From positions 55,616,937-55,680,936 of the forward strand of contig NC_071334.1 of NCBI RefSeq assembly GCF_027744825.2: a stretch of DNA of 64,000 nt, given 5' to 3'. The position numbers were made by a program, and so were the translations under genes. Of the stretch, positions 50,846-62,271 are shown piece by piece. This DNA comes from Synchiropus splendidus (Eukaryota; Chordata; Actinopteri; Syngnathiformes; Callionymidae). The notes beneath the pieces are model-generated. The model was not told the origin of the DNA. It saw only the letters and a program-made list of their open reading frames with translations, and made no database searches. Position 1 is the stretch's first letter, and each line of letters begins with the position of its first letter.

Positions 50846-52807
50846 GTTATGGTTCAGAGTGAACTTCCAAGCTCAAACCTAGTCAGTCTTAACAAGACAC
50901 TATATATTACTTTACTGATTTATTACTGGCTGATGAATGATGATGAAGAAGTGAGTGTGTGATAAATGTTCCCTATTCTAAAGTGTGAGTATGAGATGAG
51001 ACAGGGAACTAATCAGTAAAGAATTATTATACAATGGGAGAAAAGATCAGTTTAGGCAGTTGGATCAGGGATTATTTATTTATGTTGAAGGATGTTTTTT
51101 TGGAGGTTGACTGAAGCTGCTTGGCAGAGGTTTGCGCTAGCTGAAAAAGCAAGAAAAGATAGTAGTTTTGTTTTTGTTTGTATTTTTTACCCATCATGTT
51201 ACAAAGATATTCACCACTTAGAAAGGCCTTCTGATGCGTATGAGATATTCTGGGAATTGTTAAATAATATGAAACAACATATGGTGAATTAAGTTTTATG
51301 AGTCTAATCCTATGGCGTAATTTCATTCTCCTTGTTTTTGTAACATTTTAGTCCCACAATTCAAGTTAAATTCAAGACTATTTGCCTGTCCTCCATCTGT
51401 CCTGTCTTTCGAGATCCCCTCGCAGCTGTATGTGATGTGGCCCCATACTAAATTGAAATGTATTGAATTTAAGTACAGTTCAGTTGCACCTTTAAAACGG
51501 TGCGTAAATATATACCCGACAGCAGCAACAAGCAAACCAATAGTAAAATCTGCACTCAAAGAACTAGAGTTACATGCGGGTAACCAGTATTTCCACCATT
51601 AACACGATGCATTCATTTCGTCCTTTTTTTACTGGAATTGTCAATTGTGAAACAGTTGGGTTTTGTGTCTTGCAAGGCAGATATTTATGTTTTTAAAAGA
51701 CTCAAGACTCAGTGAGGCTGGAACAAGCTTATGCTAATGTACTAATGAACGCTGTACAATGCTGCAACCTTGCCCTTTACCAACATTCTACAGGAGCAGG
51801 ACAAAGGAGAACTTTTAGTCCTGCAGTTTTTATCATTCACTCACATTTGTACAGCATCCGTTCATTTGAAATTAGATGTGTTATTGCTTTTTGCTAAATA
51901 AATGTGAATACAAATTGTATTTTAAAACTATTATTAAGCGCATTGTTTCTAAAAGTAAACAATGCTTTAAACTTTGAAACAGTTTGGCCATATTCTTTTG
52001 AAAGCATTTAAGACATTTTTAAGTTCAGACTGAAAGTTTGTGATCAGTCCTAGGTGACGCTAATGTATGATGGTTAATAACTGGATAATATTCCGCTAAT
52101 ACTACACTTGTTAGTCATTTGTTTATGGTAACATGTATAGTGTGAAGTTAGAGTGTAGCCTTTTTTGTTTTTCTTAAATTCTTGTTCAAAGACAGTGTTC
52201 AAAAAACGAAATTGACAGAAACTGATTTTTATTTCAAAAAGATATAAACAACTTAATCTAGGATTTGCTCTGTATAAGTCATTCTCTGTGTTTAACATGA
52301 GAGAATAGAAATAACTTGAAATGAGCAACAAGTTTGGACGTGAGTCCATGAATGATGGTGCTGCTCAAACCTGTTGAGCGAGAGACATTTAATGTGAATA
52401 TGAAAGCATGTGTGGTGTCTTCTCCTGTGGAACAAAGTCAAAGATCATTCCTCCACGGTCACGACGTTATTGTGTCACAGTTTCTTGTGACATCAGGAGT
52501 TCTGTTACGATGACTCACTTTGTTCACGCAACTAGAAAGGTTGGAAAAAGCACGATTTGTCTTGTGATTTTGGGAACACGATGTCTGCGGTTGTTTTTGG
52601 AGCCACGCATGTTCAACACTTGGCTTCTGTGTTTGGAGCTTGGCAGTGATAGGCTGACGGCACGGTGGGCGGACCTGGAGAAAACAAATATTGCCACAGC
52701 CTCTGCCACCCGGTACCTGTCTGCAGCTGCCTTCACTTCAGCTTTCGGGTCTGATCCCGTTCTTATTTGCTTTTCAGGAATTTGCTCCTTCAGTCCTCTG
52801 CACTACC

Positions 52808-55516
52808 ATGAGAAACAGAATGGCTTCAGTCGCCATGGTGATGTGCATGATGATGGTGCAAGCGGATGTGAGGCCTCAGGGAGACTTCAACGCACAGAAG
52901 GTGAGAGGCGGATCTTCTTCAATATTCACATTGAATTCATTATTTAAGTAATGTCATAAATGAAGTCATAGAGCGGCCAAAATACTTTTCCAGTATTATA
53001 TTCATGAAATGAAAAAATGACTACACATGTCATTTTCCAAGGAATATTAAGAGCAAGGGAGAAATTGTTGGATGTGAGGCGTGTGATAAAATGAATCCCA
53101 AATCGTTGGTTTTATTTTATCAGACAGTAGACCGATATTTCAATCTTCCCATGAACGCCATCAATATGCCGACAGCAGTATGAAAATGAAGGTGTAACTA
53201 AAGGACAGATACTTCAAAAACAGTTGTTTTATTTAAATGTCATCACCATATAATGCATCAGTGTCAAATTCAACAAACAGTGTGTCTTATTTAAAGATGA
53301 GATTTGTTTCTGTCACACATTTACTTCTATGTAATTTCTGGATTTTATCTGAAGTCTGTAACCTGTAAATGCGAAACCTGTTGTCATTTAGGTCAAACAT
53401 TCCTTCCGTGAAACTGTACAAAATGCTCTTTCAGTCAACTTGTAATGTAAAATGTCCAAAAATACAGTCCAATTATCAGTTTTAAAATAATCTGTTTATA
53501 CTGTCAGAGTGAGTGGAACTAGTGTAGGCAGTCAGCTCGGTGTTTGCTCTGTAGAAAATATACAACTAATTTCACGTGTGGCCGACTTCCAAAGTTAAGT
53601 CAACATCTGTGCTGTGTTTATTTTAAGTGTAATTGGCAGTCAACGCCACACCATCCAAGCACATGTCGTGTTTAGACAGACGTGGAAACCATTTTGGTCA
53701 ACGTTGTTCTACCAGTTATTAGAGTTGTTTGTCCGTTTGGGCAAAGTGCGTGCCTTTTATTTGGTAGTGTAAATCCAACCACACAGATGCAGAAGAGGAA
53801 ATGGTCATGGGTCCTGCCACCTCAGCAGAGATGGACTGTTACACTTATTGAAAGCCTCTTACTTCAAGAAAGCAACTGTCCAAACCTTATCTAGTGTTTA
53901 TAATGAAGAGGAGCCGAATGGCTGGGTCACATCCAGACAAAACCACAGCCTCTTCAGTCCTCATGAGAAAACATGTCAGTACAGATGTACCACACTGTTG
54001 GAGAGCAACTTTCAAAAGACCTTTTTTTACTTTCTCCAAAGATTTGAAGCCTTTATTGGTAGAGGATGAAAACAAAAACCTTTATCATGGAAACTACCAA
54101 GTCTTCAGTCTGGGCTGGGACCCAAAAGTAGCCCACTACTGTTTCTAAATATTTGAGTCAACACCTCGATGTGTAAGTTATTTTTAGTAAAATAAACATG
54201 AATTTCCGGGGGAACTATATATCTGGACTAATACTCAAGTAATAACAAGGGTTTAACTGGGATGCCGTATGCATCTTATATTTCATTTCACATAAACGGA
54301 CAACTGTGTGTTCAGTTCGCAGGGAAATGGTACCGTCTGGGTCTGGCCTATGACGCTCCCAGTTTTGCCCCGTACAAGGAGAGGCTGAAGGCTTCCATGG
54401 GAATCGTCACAGTGTTGCCAAATGGCAACGTCAACCTCACCATGTGGGATGCAACGTGAGTTTCTGTCTGAGGGAAACGGTGAACGCTGGCCATGTGGCG
54501 GTGCTCCACGCACCACCGAATGAATGTTGAGACCACAGGTGGAGGAGGCTGACATACTGGTTTTTCAGACCAACAGGTTGCCGCACTAAACTGTACCAGT
54601 ACGAGAGGACAAACGTTCCGGGGCAGTTCACCTACTTCAGCACACGTACGTCTCCTCACTGCCACCGATGTAAACTGTCCTCTCATTTTTCTAGATCATT
54701 CTACAAAAAAAACAAAAAACACAAAGATCAATTTCGAATCTTTCCAATGATGTGTTTTGGCACCACCTTGCGGTTATTTTCCGTAACACAGTTGAAGCGC
54801 ATCAAGCGCAACTGTTTTCAAAGAAACAAACTTTCGGAGGAAAACCTCTTTTTGACACAATATTCATTTGACAAATAACGACATGGCAAATTACTTCTGT
54901 GATATATTTATACAAGACCAAGGATGTAGTTAATGTAGTAGAAAATTGTACCAGAAAGAATAAACATGATTTTTTTTAAATTATTATTATATTTAGTAAT
55001 AAATTCGTTCAGAATAAGTTTTAAAGATTTGACTTGAAGTTAATAAAGACAACAGAAAACACACTATTGTATCTTTTTACTGGTGTAACCATATGTGTTG
55101 AAAATAAATATGGAGCAGAATTGTGTCTTTACTCTTTCAGGCCACAACATGGTGAAGGACATCACGGTGGTGGAGACCAACTACAGTGAGTACGCTCTGG
55201 TGCTCAAACACAGAGTTTTCAACAGGGAGTACACGCAGGTCGCCCTTTACGGTGAGTCGTCTGGACCCTTCTATGAGTCCTGTGGAAACATGGTCCTCAG
55301 TTCATTCGCTGTGTGCCTCCAGGACGCTCGCCGACGCTCAAACAAGCCATCATCAACAAGTTTAAATCTTTCTCCTCCTCACGTGGTTTTCCCAAGGAGT
55401 CTATTCTGACTCCTCCTCTGGCAGGTAGGACACACTCTCGTGTTTTGATCTGTAAACTAGCACTAACTTATTCTACTTTGCCAACAGACAACTGTCCACC
55501 ATCGCCCGAACCTTAG
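52808..55516 (+). CDS. ptgdsb: Secreted lipocalin, prostaglandin-D-synthase-like (6 coding exons)
   Basis: Exons 52808-52900, 54316-54455, 54569-54645, 55141-55251, 55323-55424 and 55488-55516 join in phase to 183 aa. A Met-rich signal peptide (1-19, ending VQA) precedes DVRPQGDFNAQK. The lipocalin motif FAGKWY is at 32-37 and the second signature VVETNYSEYAL follows in exon 4. The disulphide cysteines are in TGCRTK and DNCPP. The layout and C-terminal half (FKSF...GFPKESILTP) match lipocalin-type prostaglandin D synthase relatives of fish. The residue aligned with the catalytic Cys65 of human PTGDS (SMC) is Gly59 (SMG), so it is predicted to be a carrier of small lipophiles, not a synthase. 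The stop codon is the last triplet before a donor (TAG|GTGAGT), leaving a wholly untranslated last exon as in mammalian PTGDS. The symbol rests on remembered similarity to zebrafish ptgdsb. Confidence 0.85.
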
Positions 55517-55589
55517 GTGAGTTAAGTCGACCCTGTCGAAAATCAATGGACGACAGTGTATTTCAACATGATGTGTCATTGTTTTGCAG

Positions 55590-55835
55590 GATCTGTGGCG
55601 GCACTCCAGTCTGACTTTCAGCATCAGTGACTGGCATCGAACTTCAAACCTGCTTTTCTGCTTTTTTTTAATCATGGTGCTTCTTTTTATATGCACTCAC
55701 CTGAAACAACACCTGGATTTTGTCTCCAAGCTGTTGACTTACCTCAGGTTAGAGTCACTGTTCTTTTAACTTGAATAAGACGGTACAAGGTTTTTTCTTT
55801 AACTTGAAAACACAATAAAAATGAGAAACTTTAAT
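55590..55835 (+). other. ptgdsb: 3' untranslated terminal exon of the ptgds-like gene
   Basis: Acceptor TGTTTTGCAG|GATCTG at 55589/55590 pairs with the donor directly after the stop codon at 55516. A canonical AATAAA (ACACAATAAAAATG) lies at 55814-55819. The exon end is estimated at 15-20 bases past the signal. The 61-aa open frame within it is not coding. Confidence 0.6.
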
Positions 55836-56097
55836 CACTATTGTCAGTGCATGCTTTTATTTGGTTTATGTTGTCAACTTCACAAAATCATTTTGTCAAG
55901 TTTTAGATGTTCTTGAGTTTTTATGTGGCCTTTGCTTGTACTGTTCTTGTTATTATTCTCACTTCTGTCATTGTCTTGTCTTTCTGGTTACCAATTTAGC
56001 AGTTCTTTTTGAAACTAAAATTGAAAAAGGGACCGTAATGCTAAAGACTTCACAGTAAGACACATAGATCAGGCACATTCAACGCTCCTGTGAGGTC

Positions 56098-56123
56098 TTT
56101 GTTTGTTTTAAACTCAAAGTCCA
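56098..56123 (+). promoter_or_regulatory. Forkhead/HNF4-like motif pair upstream of the alpha-1-microglobulin-like gene
   Basis: CTTTGTTTGTTTTAAA (FOXA-type) runs directly into CAAAGTCCA (56115-56123), an exact match to the core HNF4 consensus, about 110 bases before the gene's ATG. AMBP genes are liver-expressed and regulated by HNF1, HNF3/FOXA and HNF4 in mammals. The motifs are seen; binding is inferred. Confidence 0.4.
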
Positions 56124-56229
56124 CAGCTCTTTCCGTCCACTCAGGCCTCGCTTGATCATTCACTATTGAGCAATTTGGACGTCAGTGGTGAGAATTAAAC
56201 GTTTGCAGTTCCAGTTAAATCAAAAAGAC

Positions 56230-57895
56230 ATGCAAACATTTGTGGCTTTGGTGCTTCTGTGGTTCTCTCACTGGACATCAACACTCCATGGAGTCCCTGT
56301 AACTCAGATCATCCCGCAGGAGAACTTTGATTTGGGCAAGGTGAGTAGCTCACAGCATCTTGTCTGAAATCTGTTTGCACTCAGACGTGACCTTCCTGTG
56401 CTGTCCTGCAGTTCATGGGAGTGTGGTACGAGGTGGCGGTGACCTCTACGTGCCCTCTCTACATGCAGAGAAGAAGAGGCAGCTCTGCTGGTGCTGCCAT
56501 GGAGATGAGGCCTTCTGAATCTGCAGCCAACATCAATGTGACCTCATCCACATTCAGGTGCAGCTCCACCTGAAGCTGATGAACTTCAGATCTCCTTAAA
56601 CGTCTGATTTTCAGGAGCAACTCATGTCAGGAAAGGTCCACACAGTATCATCTGACCGACACTCCGGGGCGCTTCCTCTACCATGTTCCACGTTTGTCGT
56701 TTTGCTTTCCCTACGCAGCTCAAATAAAAATCTCAGCTGGTCATAATGTGACCTCAGTGTGTCACAGCATCGACGATGACATCACTCTTTCTGCAGGACT
56801 GAGCGCTGATGTTGAACTCAATGTGGTCCAAACCAACTATGATGAGTTTGCCATGATGGTTCTGTTGAGCACAGAGAGACCGACCGGTACCAGGACCACC
56901 ATCCTCAAGCTTTACGGTGGGAAGACATTTCATATTTTAAAACACATTTAAAGTGAATAAATGAAGACGTTATATTGCCCAACCTAATTTTATTACATTT
57001 ATATATTTTTGCTGCCCATAATGCACTACAACAATTTAACATTTCACTACAAGAACCAAAAGGTCTGAATCAAACTGCATTTTTCACTTTTTGGAGTAAG
57101 TCTTACTTCTTCAGTGTACTTAACTCGTATACTTGCAGAAGTAGCTAACCAAGCATTTTCTTCCTCACATCTACATTTATAGAGTGTGAGGTGGTTGTTG
57201 TGCTCTTCCTGTCATGACATGTGTGTGTCACAAATGTTTTCTTCAGGTCGGACTGCGAACATGACGTCAGGCATGGTTAGCGAGTTCACATCTCTTGTTC
57301 AGCGACATGGAATAAATCCCGACTCCATCGTCACTACTGAGCCCAAGGGTGGGAGTTGATCACGCCTCAGAATTGTCTTCCTGCCGCACTTCCATTATTA
57401 ATACCTCCTTATGGTGACAGAAAGAAACTAAAATACAGTCCTCTATTTTCTTAAGCTAAAACTATGTCATTCATAGGTCATCTTAAAGGGATAGATTCCC
57501 TCAAATGCCATCATGATTTTTTCATGTGTTTGGTAGTTATTTTGGCCAAAGTTTTGTTAAAAAGAGCCAGATTTGATGATTAGTTTTACATTCTGACCAA
57601 GGCTCTGGCCATGGGAAGTCTGATTGAGGGCCACAAATGGCCCCCAGACCTGACTTTTGTGTACTCCAACTTAGATGAGTGGGTTTAATGATATTACTTA
57701 GATTTTTTCTCAGATACTTGTTGAGCAAAAACCACGTTAAAAACAAAAGTTAAACACAACACTGAGCTTACACTCCCAACTTCACGTAAAAAAACAATCA
57801 TTTTGTGTGTGTGCGTGCTTTTTTAAACCCTTTTTAACACCTGTTTCTAATATTTCGCAGGTTGCAAAGTGTCATCACTAAATGGAGCTCCATAA
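56230..57895 (+). CDS. Alpha-1-microglobulin-like lipocalin without bikunin (6 exons)
   Basis: Exons 56230-56340, 56412-56557, 56615-56691, 56797-56916, 57247-57348 and 57861-57895 give 196 aa. A signal peptide (about 1-21) is followed by VPVTQIIPQENFDLGK, nearly the same as the ambp start just downstream. FMGVWYEVAV carries the GxW motif (40-42). TSTCP places a Cys at 51, equivalent to the reactive Cys34 of mature alpha-1-microglobulin. The disulphide pair is in NSCQER and PKGCKV. VVQTNYDEFA is the second lipocalin signature. The protein ends GCKVSSLNGAP, where ambp would continue into its linker, furin site and Kunitz domains; the 600 bp to ambp hold no Kunitz exon. Reading through the exon 5 donor would instead give a stop after KGGS, so the splice to 57861, which restores the Cys, is preferred. 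Intron 2 is only 57 bp. It is probably a tandem duplicate of the ambp lipocalin part. The start at 56230 is chosen over 56185 for its signal peptide. A poly(A) signal candidate is at 58039. Confidence 0.87.
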
Positions 57896-58502
57896 TGTCT
57901 CTTTCTTCCTTTCGCCTGTCGTTTCAATTGAATATATTTATTTTATGATGTAAGAGATCATATCATATTAACACGACCTCTTCAATCATGTTTAGAATCA
58001 CGTCAGTGCTTCTGACTTGTCCTCATGAAGCACAGGATAATAAATATGTGTCGTCTCTGACTGCCTCCTCTTCTACTGAGCTTCTTGTGAAATGAAAACG
58101 CCGGCTCCCCTTTGTTGAAATAACTGCTTCCAAGAGAAGCAGAAAAACAAACAGCAAAAAAAAATACCTTTTCAATTTCCCATATAAATTTAAAAAGGTT
58201 CAAAGCAGTTTTTCATGACACTGTTGTCACATATGGACATTGACTTAAAAACTTATTTGATCATTCCACTTATTGATTTGAGAATGTTGTCTCAACTCTG
58301 AAGTCCAACTTTCATCAGCTCTGGCAGGTTGAAGCGCAGCAGTCGGTCAGGAACGAAGAACTTTGCTCTTTTTCTTGTTTGTTTTTATCCTCCTGCTGCA
58401 AACACTGCGTGTAAACACTCTGAACAACACAAAAATCACACAGGACACCTCTCTTTTCTCTGAGACTGAGGTTTTACTTCTGCTCACAGACGGGCTGAGA
58501 CA
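57896..58502 (+). other. Spacer between the A1M-like gene and ambp, with poly(A) signal and promoter motifs
   Basis: AATAAA at 58039-58044 (GGATAATAAATATG) is the likely poly(A) signal of the upstream lipocalin. Before the ambp ATG lie AAGAACTTTGCTC (an HNF4-like half site on the minus strand, near 58357), TTGTTTGTTTT (58375-58385) and GTAAACA (58411-58417), both forkhead-type. This fits the liver expression known for AMBP; no TATA box is obvious. No coding exon is present. Confidence 0.4.
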
Positions 58503-61500
58503 ATGCAGACAGCTGTGCTACTGGTTTCTCTGCTGGTTTTGGGATGGACCAGCAGCATTCAGGGAGTCCCACTTCTGTCGGAGCCACTGTTCCCCACACA
58601 GGAGAACTTTGATCTGTCCCGGGTGAGTGATTCATCATTATCTACTATCAGAATAAACTTAAACTGCACAGACTACCGTTTAAAACTTGTCTGCTCAATG
58701 GCGTATTAGACACAAAACATGCTGACTGAACACAGAGTGCATGCATGACACAAACATTGTGAAAAGTCCTCGAAGATGATGATCATGATTAGCGCCATCA
58801 AGGGGGTCGTGTGTTTGCTGCTGTTTATCTGTCTGTCGGCCAAATAACTAGAAAATTATGTTTTCAGGAAATATTTCATTAGAAGGAACAACCTGTCTGA
58901 TGTTTCTGATGCTACTGCCACCTGTTGTCTCATCGAACTCATTGCGATCAATGATATTTGATTGTATTAAAAAAAAAAGGATGATATTTGTGATGATAAA
59001 ATGTTTCAATCTCTGTAATCTTGGTTACCAAAGCTAACATCCATGTGCTCAATGCAAATTCCAACGCTGTGGCTGGAACTGGACTTCACCACTTCATCAT
59101 TGCAGTGCTGAACTGGTGAATGACTATACTTTTCACAGGCCCAGTGGTGACACGACATGTTCTTCCTTGTCTCTAATGAAACACTCCCTTTGTGCCGCTG
59201 TAGTTTTTAGGAACCTGGCATGACGTGGCCGCAGCATCTTCATGCCCCTGGATGAAACAGTATGGCTCTGGCGCCATCGGCAAACTGGTCCTAAAGGCAG
59301 GTGCCACCGAGGACAAACTCATGATGGAGAAAACGGGTCTCAGGTATGAGGACAACAATGAGGAGCAGAATCAGGAATGATGTTGGAAGACCTGGGGTTA
59401 AGTTAGAATTATTTTTTTCGTCAAATAAGCATGATTTTAAGCCTCAAATTGCTTGTTTAACAAGTAGAACTAGAAGTTGCTTGGTCAAGCTGGAGAGTAA
59501 AAAATGTAATTTTAAGAAATGTACCATTTCATAAGTAAAGATCACGTTTGTGAATCAAAGGATATTAATATGAATCTGCGCATTCAGACATGGAACCTGC
59601 TCGACGATGACAGGAGAGTACCAACTGACCAGCACCCCGGGACGGTTCTTCTACCACATAGAAAGTATGCTTCATCATGGTCCACGACCTTCAAGGTGAA
59701 AGGATGTCCAGAGCTTTTGGGGTCAAGATGTGTCCTCTCCTCCTGACAGGATGGCAGAAAGATGTGGACGCCTACGTGGTGCACACCAACTATGAAGAAT
59801 ACGCCATCATCATGATGATGAAATATAAAGCTGATGGACAGAACACCACATCTGCCAAACTTTACAGTCAGTCTGTCGCAGTCTGCGCTGGCTTTCCACT
59901 CCTCACTCTCTTTATTTGACACATAACAATGGTACGAGCAAAATAAAAAAACTTTCTCCAGGTCGGACGATGGATGTGAGACCCACAATTCTAGATGATT
60001 TCAAAACTCTGGTGATGGATCAAGGGATCAGCGAGGACGCCATTGTCTACAAGGAGAACAAAGGTGCCCTCCCACACAAATACGATCATCTGATGTCTCC
60101 ATCACAAAGCTGTTGCCTGGCAACGAAAGATGCTGCGCTGAGATTTTAGCCACATAAGTAGACCATGTTACCAGCAGATGGAGCTGCTACATCAGGATGT
60201 CTTTCTAAAGTAGCACCCGCGTTTGATGAACAACCTTTTTCTCTGTCCCTCTCACTGAGAACTAGTCTTGTAGTCCAGACCATCTGGCAACACCAGAGCA
60301 TACAGATGCCAAGACTCTGAAGACCCTCAGCTAAAAAAATAAAATAAAATAAGACAACAATTTCTCTTTGTGTGAGAAATAACTGTCATAGGTTTAGGCT
60401 TCTCTATTCTGCATTCACTTTGGTGTCAGTCTTGGTCTCGCCCTCCTTATTGCTCTCTGTTTTGGTGGTCCTCATATGCTGCCATAACTCCCATGTTTTC
60501 GCAGGCGACTGTGTTCCTGGAGAGCGTGTCCAAGAACCAACATCTCTGCCTGAAGTCAAGGTAAAATGTCAAGTCACTTTAAATGTATGCCACTTGCAGT
60601 CATTTATCAAAGATAGCAGACGTTGCTGTACTCCACAACAGACTTGTGGCTGCCCATGGTCCTACTTGTTTTGAAAGGTGTGGGAGCACTTGTCTGGGAT
60701 TTGAGGACAGGTAACACCACCACCAGGCAGCTACACGGCCCAATACAGAGGCCGTATGGAATTAGATCAGGGGCTGAGACTGGCTTAAGTCCAAACATAA
60801 CACTGGCCTCACTGGGGCTGTCATCTGGGTGGCGGTTTTTGCTGGTGTTTTTATGAACAGTAGCCCTGTGATGGTTGTCACGTTGCATGTGTTGGTGCAG
60901 AGGGTGAGGAGAAGCGTGCTCCTGGCAGAAGAGGAGGCTTCTGGGGACATCGACGACACTCAGAGCTTTAATCCTGCAGGTCAGTCATTTACTGAAGGTT
61001 GAGTGTGGGGAACATTTCCGAGTCTGAGCACCAGCTAAGCATCTCAGAGTGAAATGTCTTCGACAGTGGACTGCAGCGTGGCACCCGACATGGGTCCGTG
61101 CTTCTCACTGCTCCAGCGTTACTTCTACAACTCCACCTCCATGACTTGTGAGAGCTTTTCGTATGGAGGATGCTCCGGGAACCAGAATAACTTCATCACA
61201 GAGAAAGAGTGTCTGCAGAGGTGTCGCACTGAAGGTGATTTGCAATGTCCTTTACTCCTCCAATTTAAGGATTTTTTTTTTTTTTTATCTCAGAACAAAT
61301 TCATCTTTAAAGTCAGTATCAGCTTCATATAACAAAAATGGGAGGCAGAATGACGTCTCAGAAGCAGAAACCTTAAGAAAACCAAGCTTTGCTCAAATTC
61401 ACAAGTAGATTCTTAGAGCAATGTAAGCACATGAGTTGGAGAAACCTCTCACCATATCAAGTTCTAACTGCTTTACAGACGGTAGATGTGACTGTGAGTC

Positions 61501-62271
61501 GGTGCTGAAAGGATGGGAGTGACGACCCCTGACCTCTTGGTTCATGCGAGATTCTTGCAGCTGCATTTTGGACCAGCTGGAGGTGTTTAATGGTGGATTT
61601 TTGGCAGGCCTTTGCAGATGTAGATCTTTTTTTCTTAAACCATTTTTACGATATTTAAAAAGACAAATTACTGTCACTAACACTGAGAATATGTCGAGTG
61701 CAGCTTCATGGAAAGCTGAAGTGAACATCAAAAATGTTAGCTGTTAGCTGAAAAGTTTTGCTTTTTAGGTCAAACTCTGAATCATAGGGTCATTTTAAGA
61801 GAAAATCTGAATAATTTTATGAAGTGTGCATCAATTGATGCCAACAGTTATGATGACAGACTAAGATTGCCATCTTTACTGCTTTTATCTCATTCATATG
61901 TAAAGTTGTTTTGACTGTCATCAACACTGATGAAAATAATTTATTGTTGAAAATAATTAAGGTCCAAGCATCGCACTCTGAGGAACACCTCTTCTATTTT
62001 TTTTTTTTTTTTTTTTAAACTCTGAACATGAGAGCTAATTTCAACATTGCTGTCCTTAGCTGTGTGCCGTCTGCCGATGGTGGGCGTGGCCTGCACTGGT
62101 CAGCCTCCCATCTGGGCCTTTGACTCCACCATCGGTCGATGTGTTTCGTACAAACCAGGATTCTGTCAAACCAACGGCAACAAGTTCTACAGCAAGGCGG
62201 AGTGCGAGGAGTACTGCGGAGTGGTGAAGGAAGGTGAGAATACTTGGGTCACACCAGTGGTGAAGAAATAA
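58503..62271 (+). CDS. ambp: AMBP: alpha-1-microglobulin/bikunin precursor (9 exons)
   Basis: Exons 58503-58622, 59204-59343, 59588-59664, 59750-59866, 59962-60063, 60505-60560, 60901-60979, 61067-61234 and 62060-62271 join in phase to 356 aa (human 352). A signal peptide (about 1-20) is followed by the lipocalin alpha-1-microglobulin: GTW at 43-45, Cys54 in SSCPW (the heme/radical-reactive Cys), VVHTNYEEYA, and the disulphide pair in GTCST and GDCVPG. Exon 7 opens with the furin site RVRR|S (205-209), which releases bikunin, and has EEEASG (Ser218-Gly219), the chondroitin-sulphate attachment site on which inter-alpha-inhibitor heavy chains are carried. Two Kunitz domains follow (Cys233-283 and 289-339), each with six cysteines, and NST at 252 is a glycosylation site. 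The P1 residues are Phe243 and Thr299 where human has Met and Arg, and domain 2 has AC for PC and GF for GG. Liver secretion and protease inhibition/matrix stabilisation are family knowledge. Confidence 0.96.

Larger units (their letters stand above)
47076..52807. other. slc27a4 3' flank and spacer to the lipocalin cluster
   Basis: The 3' UTR of slc27a4 occupies the start, but no AATAAA is clear before 49826 (TTAATAAAAC), so its end is unresolved. The stretch carries a LINE fragment (48330-48650) and a hAT-like repeat (about 50141-50845). The frame at 52408-52947 overlaps the start of the next gene but has no family similarity upstream of that gene's own ATG. A possible acceptor (TTTTCAG|GAATTTG, 52778) suggests that gene may have an upstream untranslated exon. 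Confidence 0.45.

Noticed and set aside
52408..52807. Upstream part of a 179-aa + strand frame before the ptgds-like gene
   Set aside because: It is out of frame with the true signal-peptide exon and has no similarity; it is probably promoter or 5' UTR sequence.
57349..57359. Stop in exon 5 read-through of the A1M-like gene (ending KGGS)
   Set aside because: Using the donor at 57348 and the acceptor at 57860 restores the conserved lipocalin Cys in the same phase as ambp, so the spliced form is preferred.
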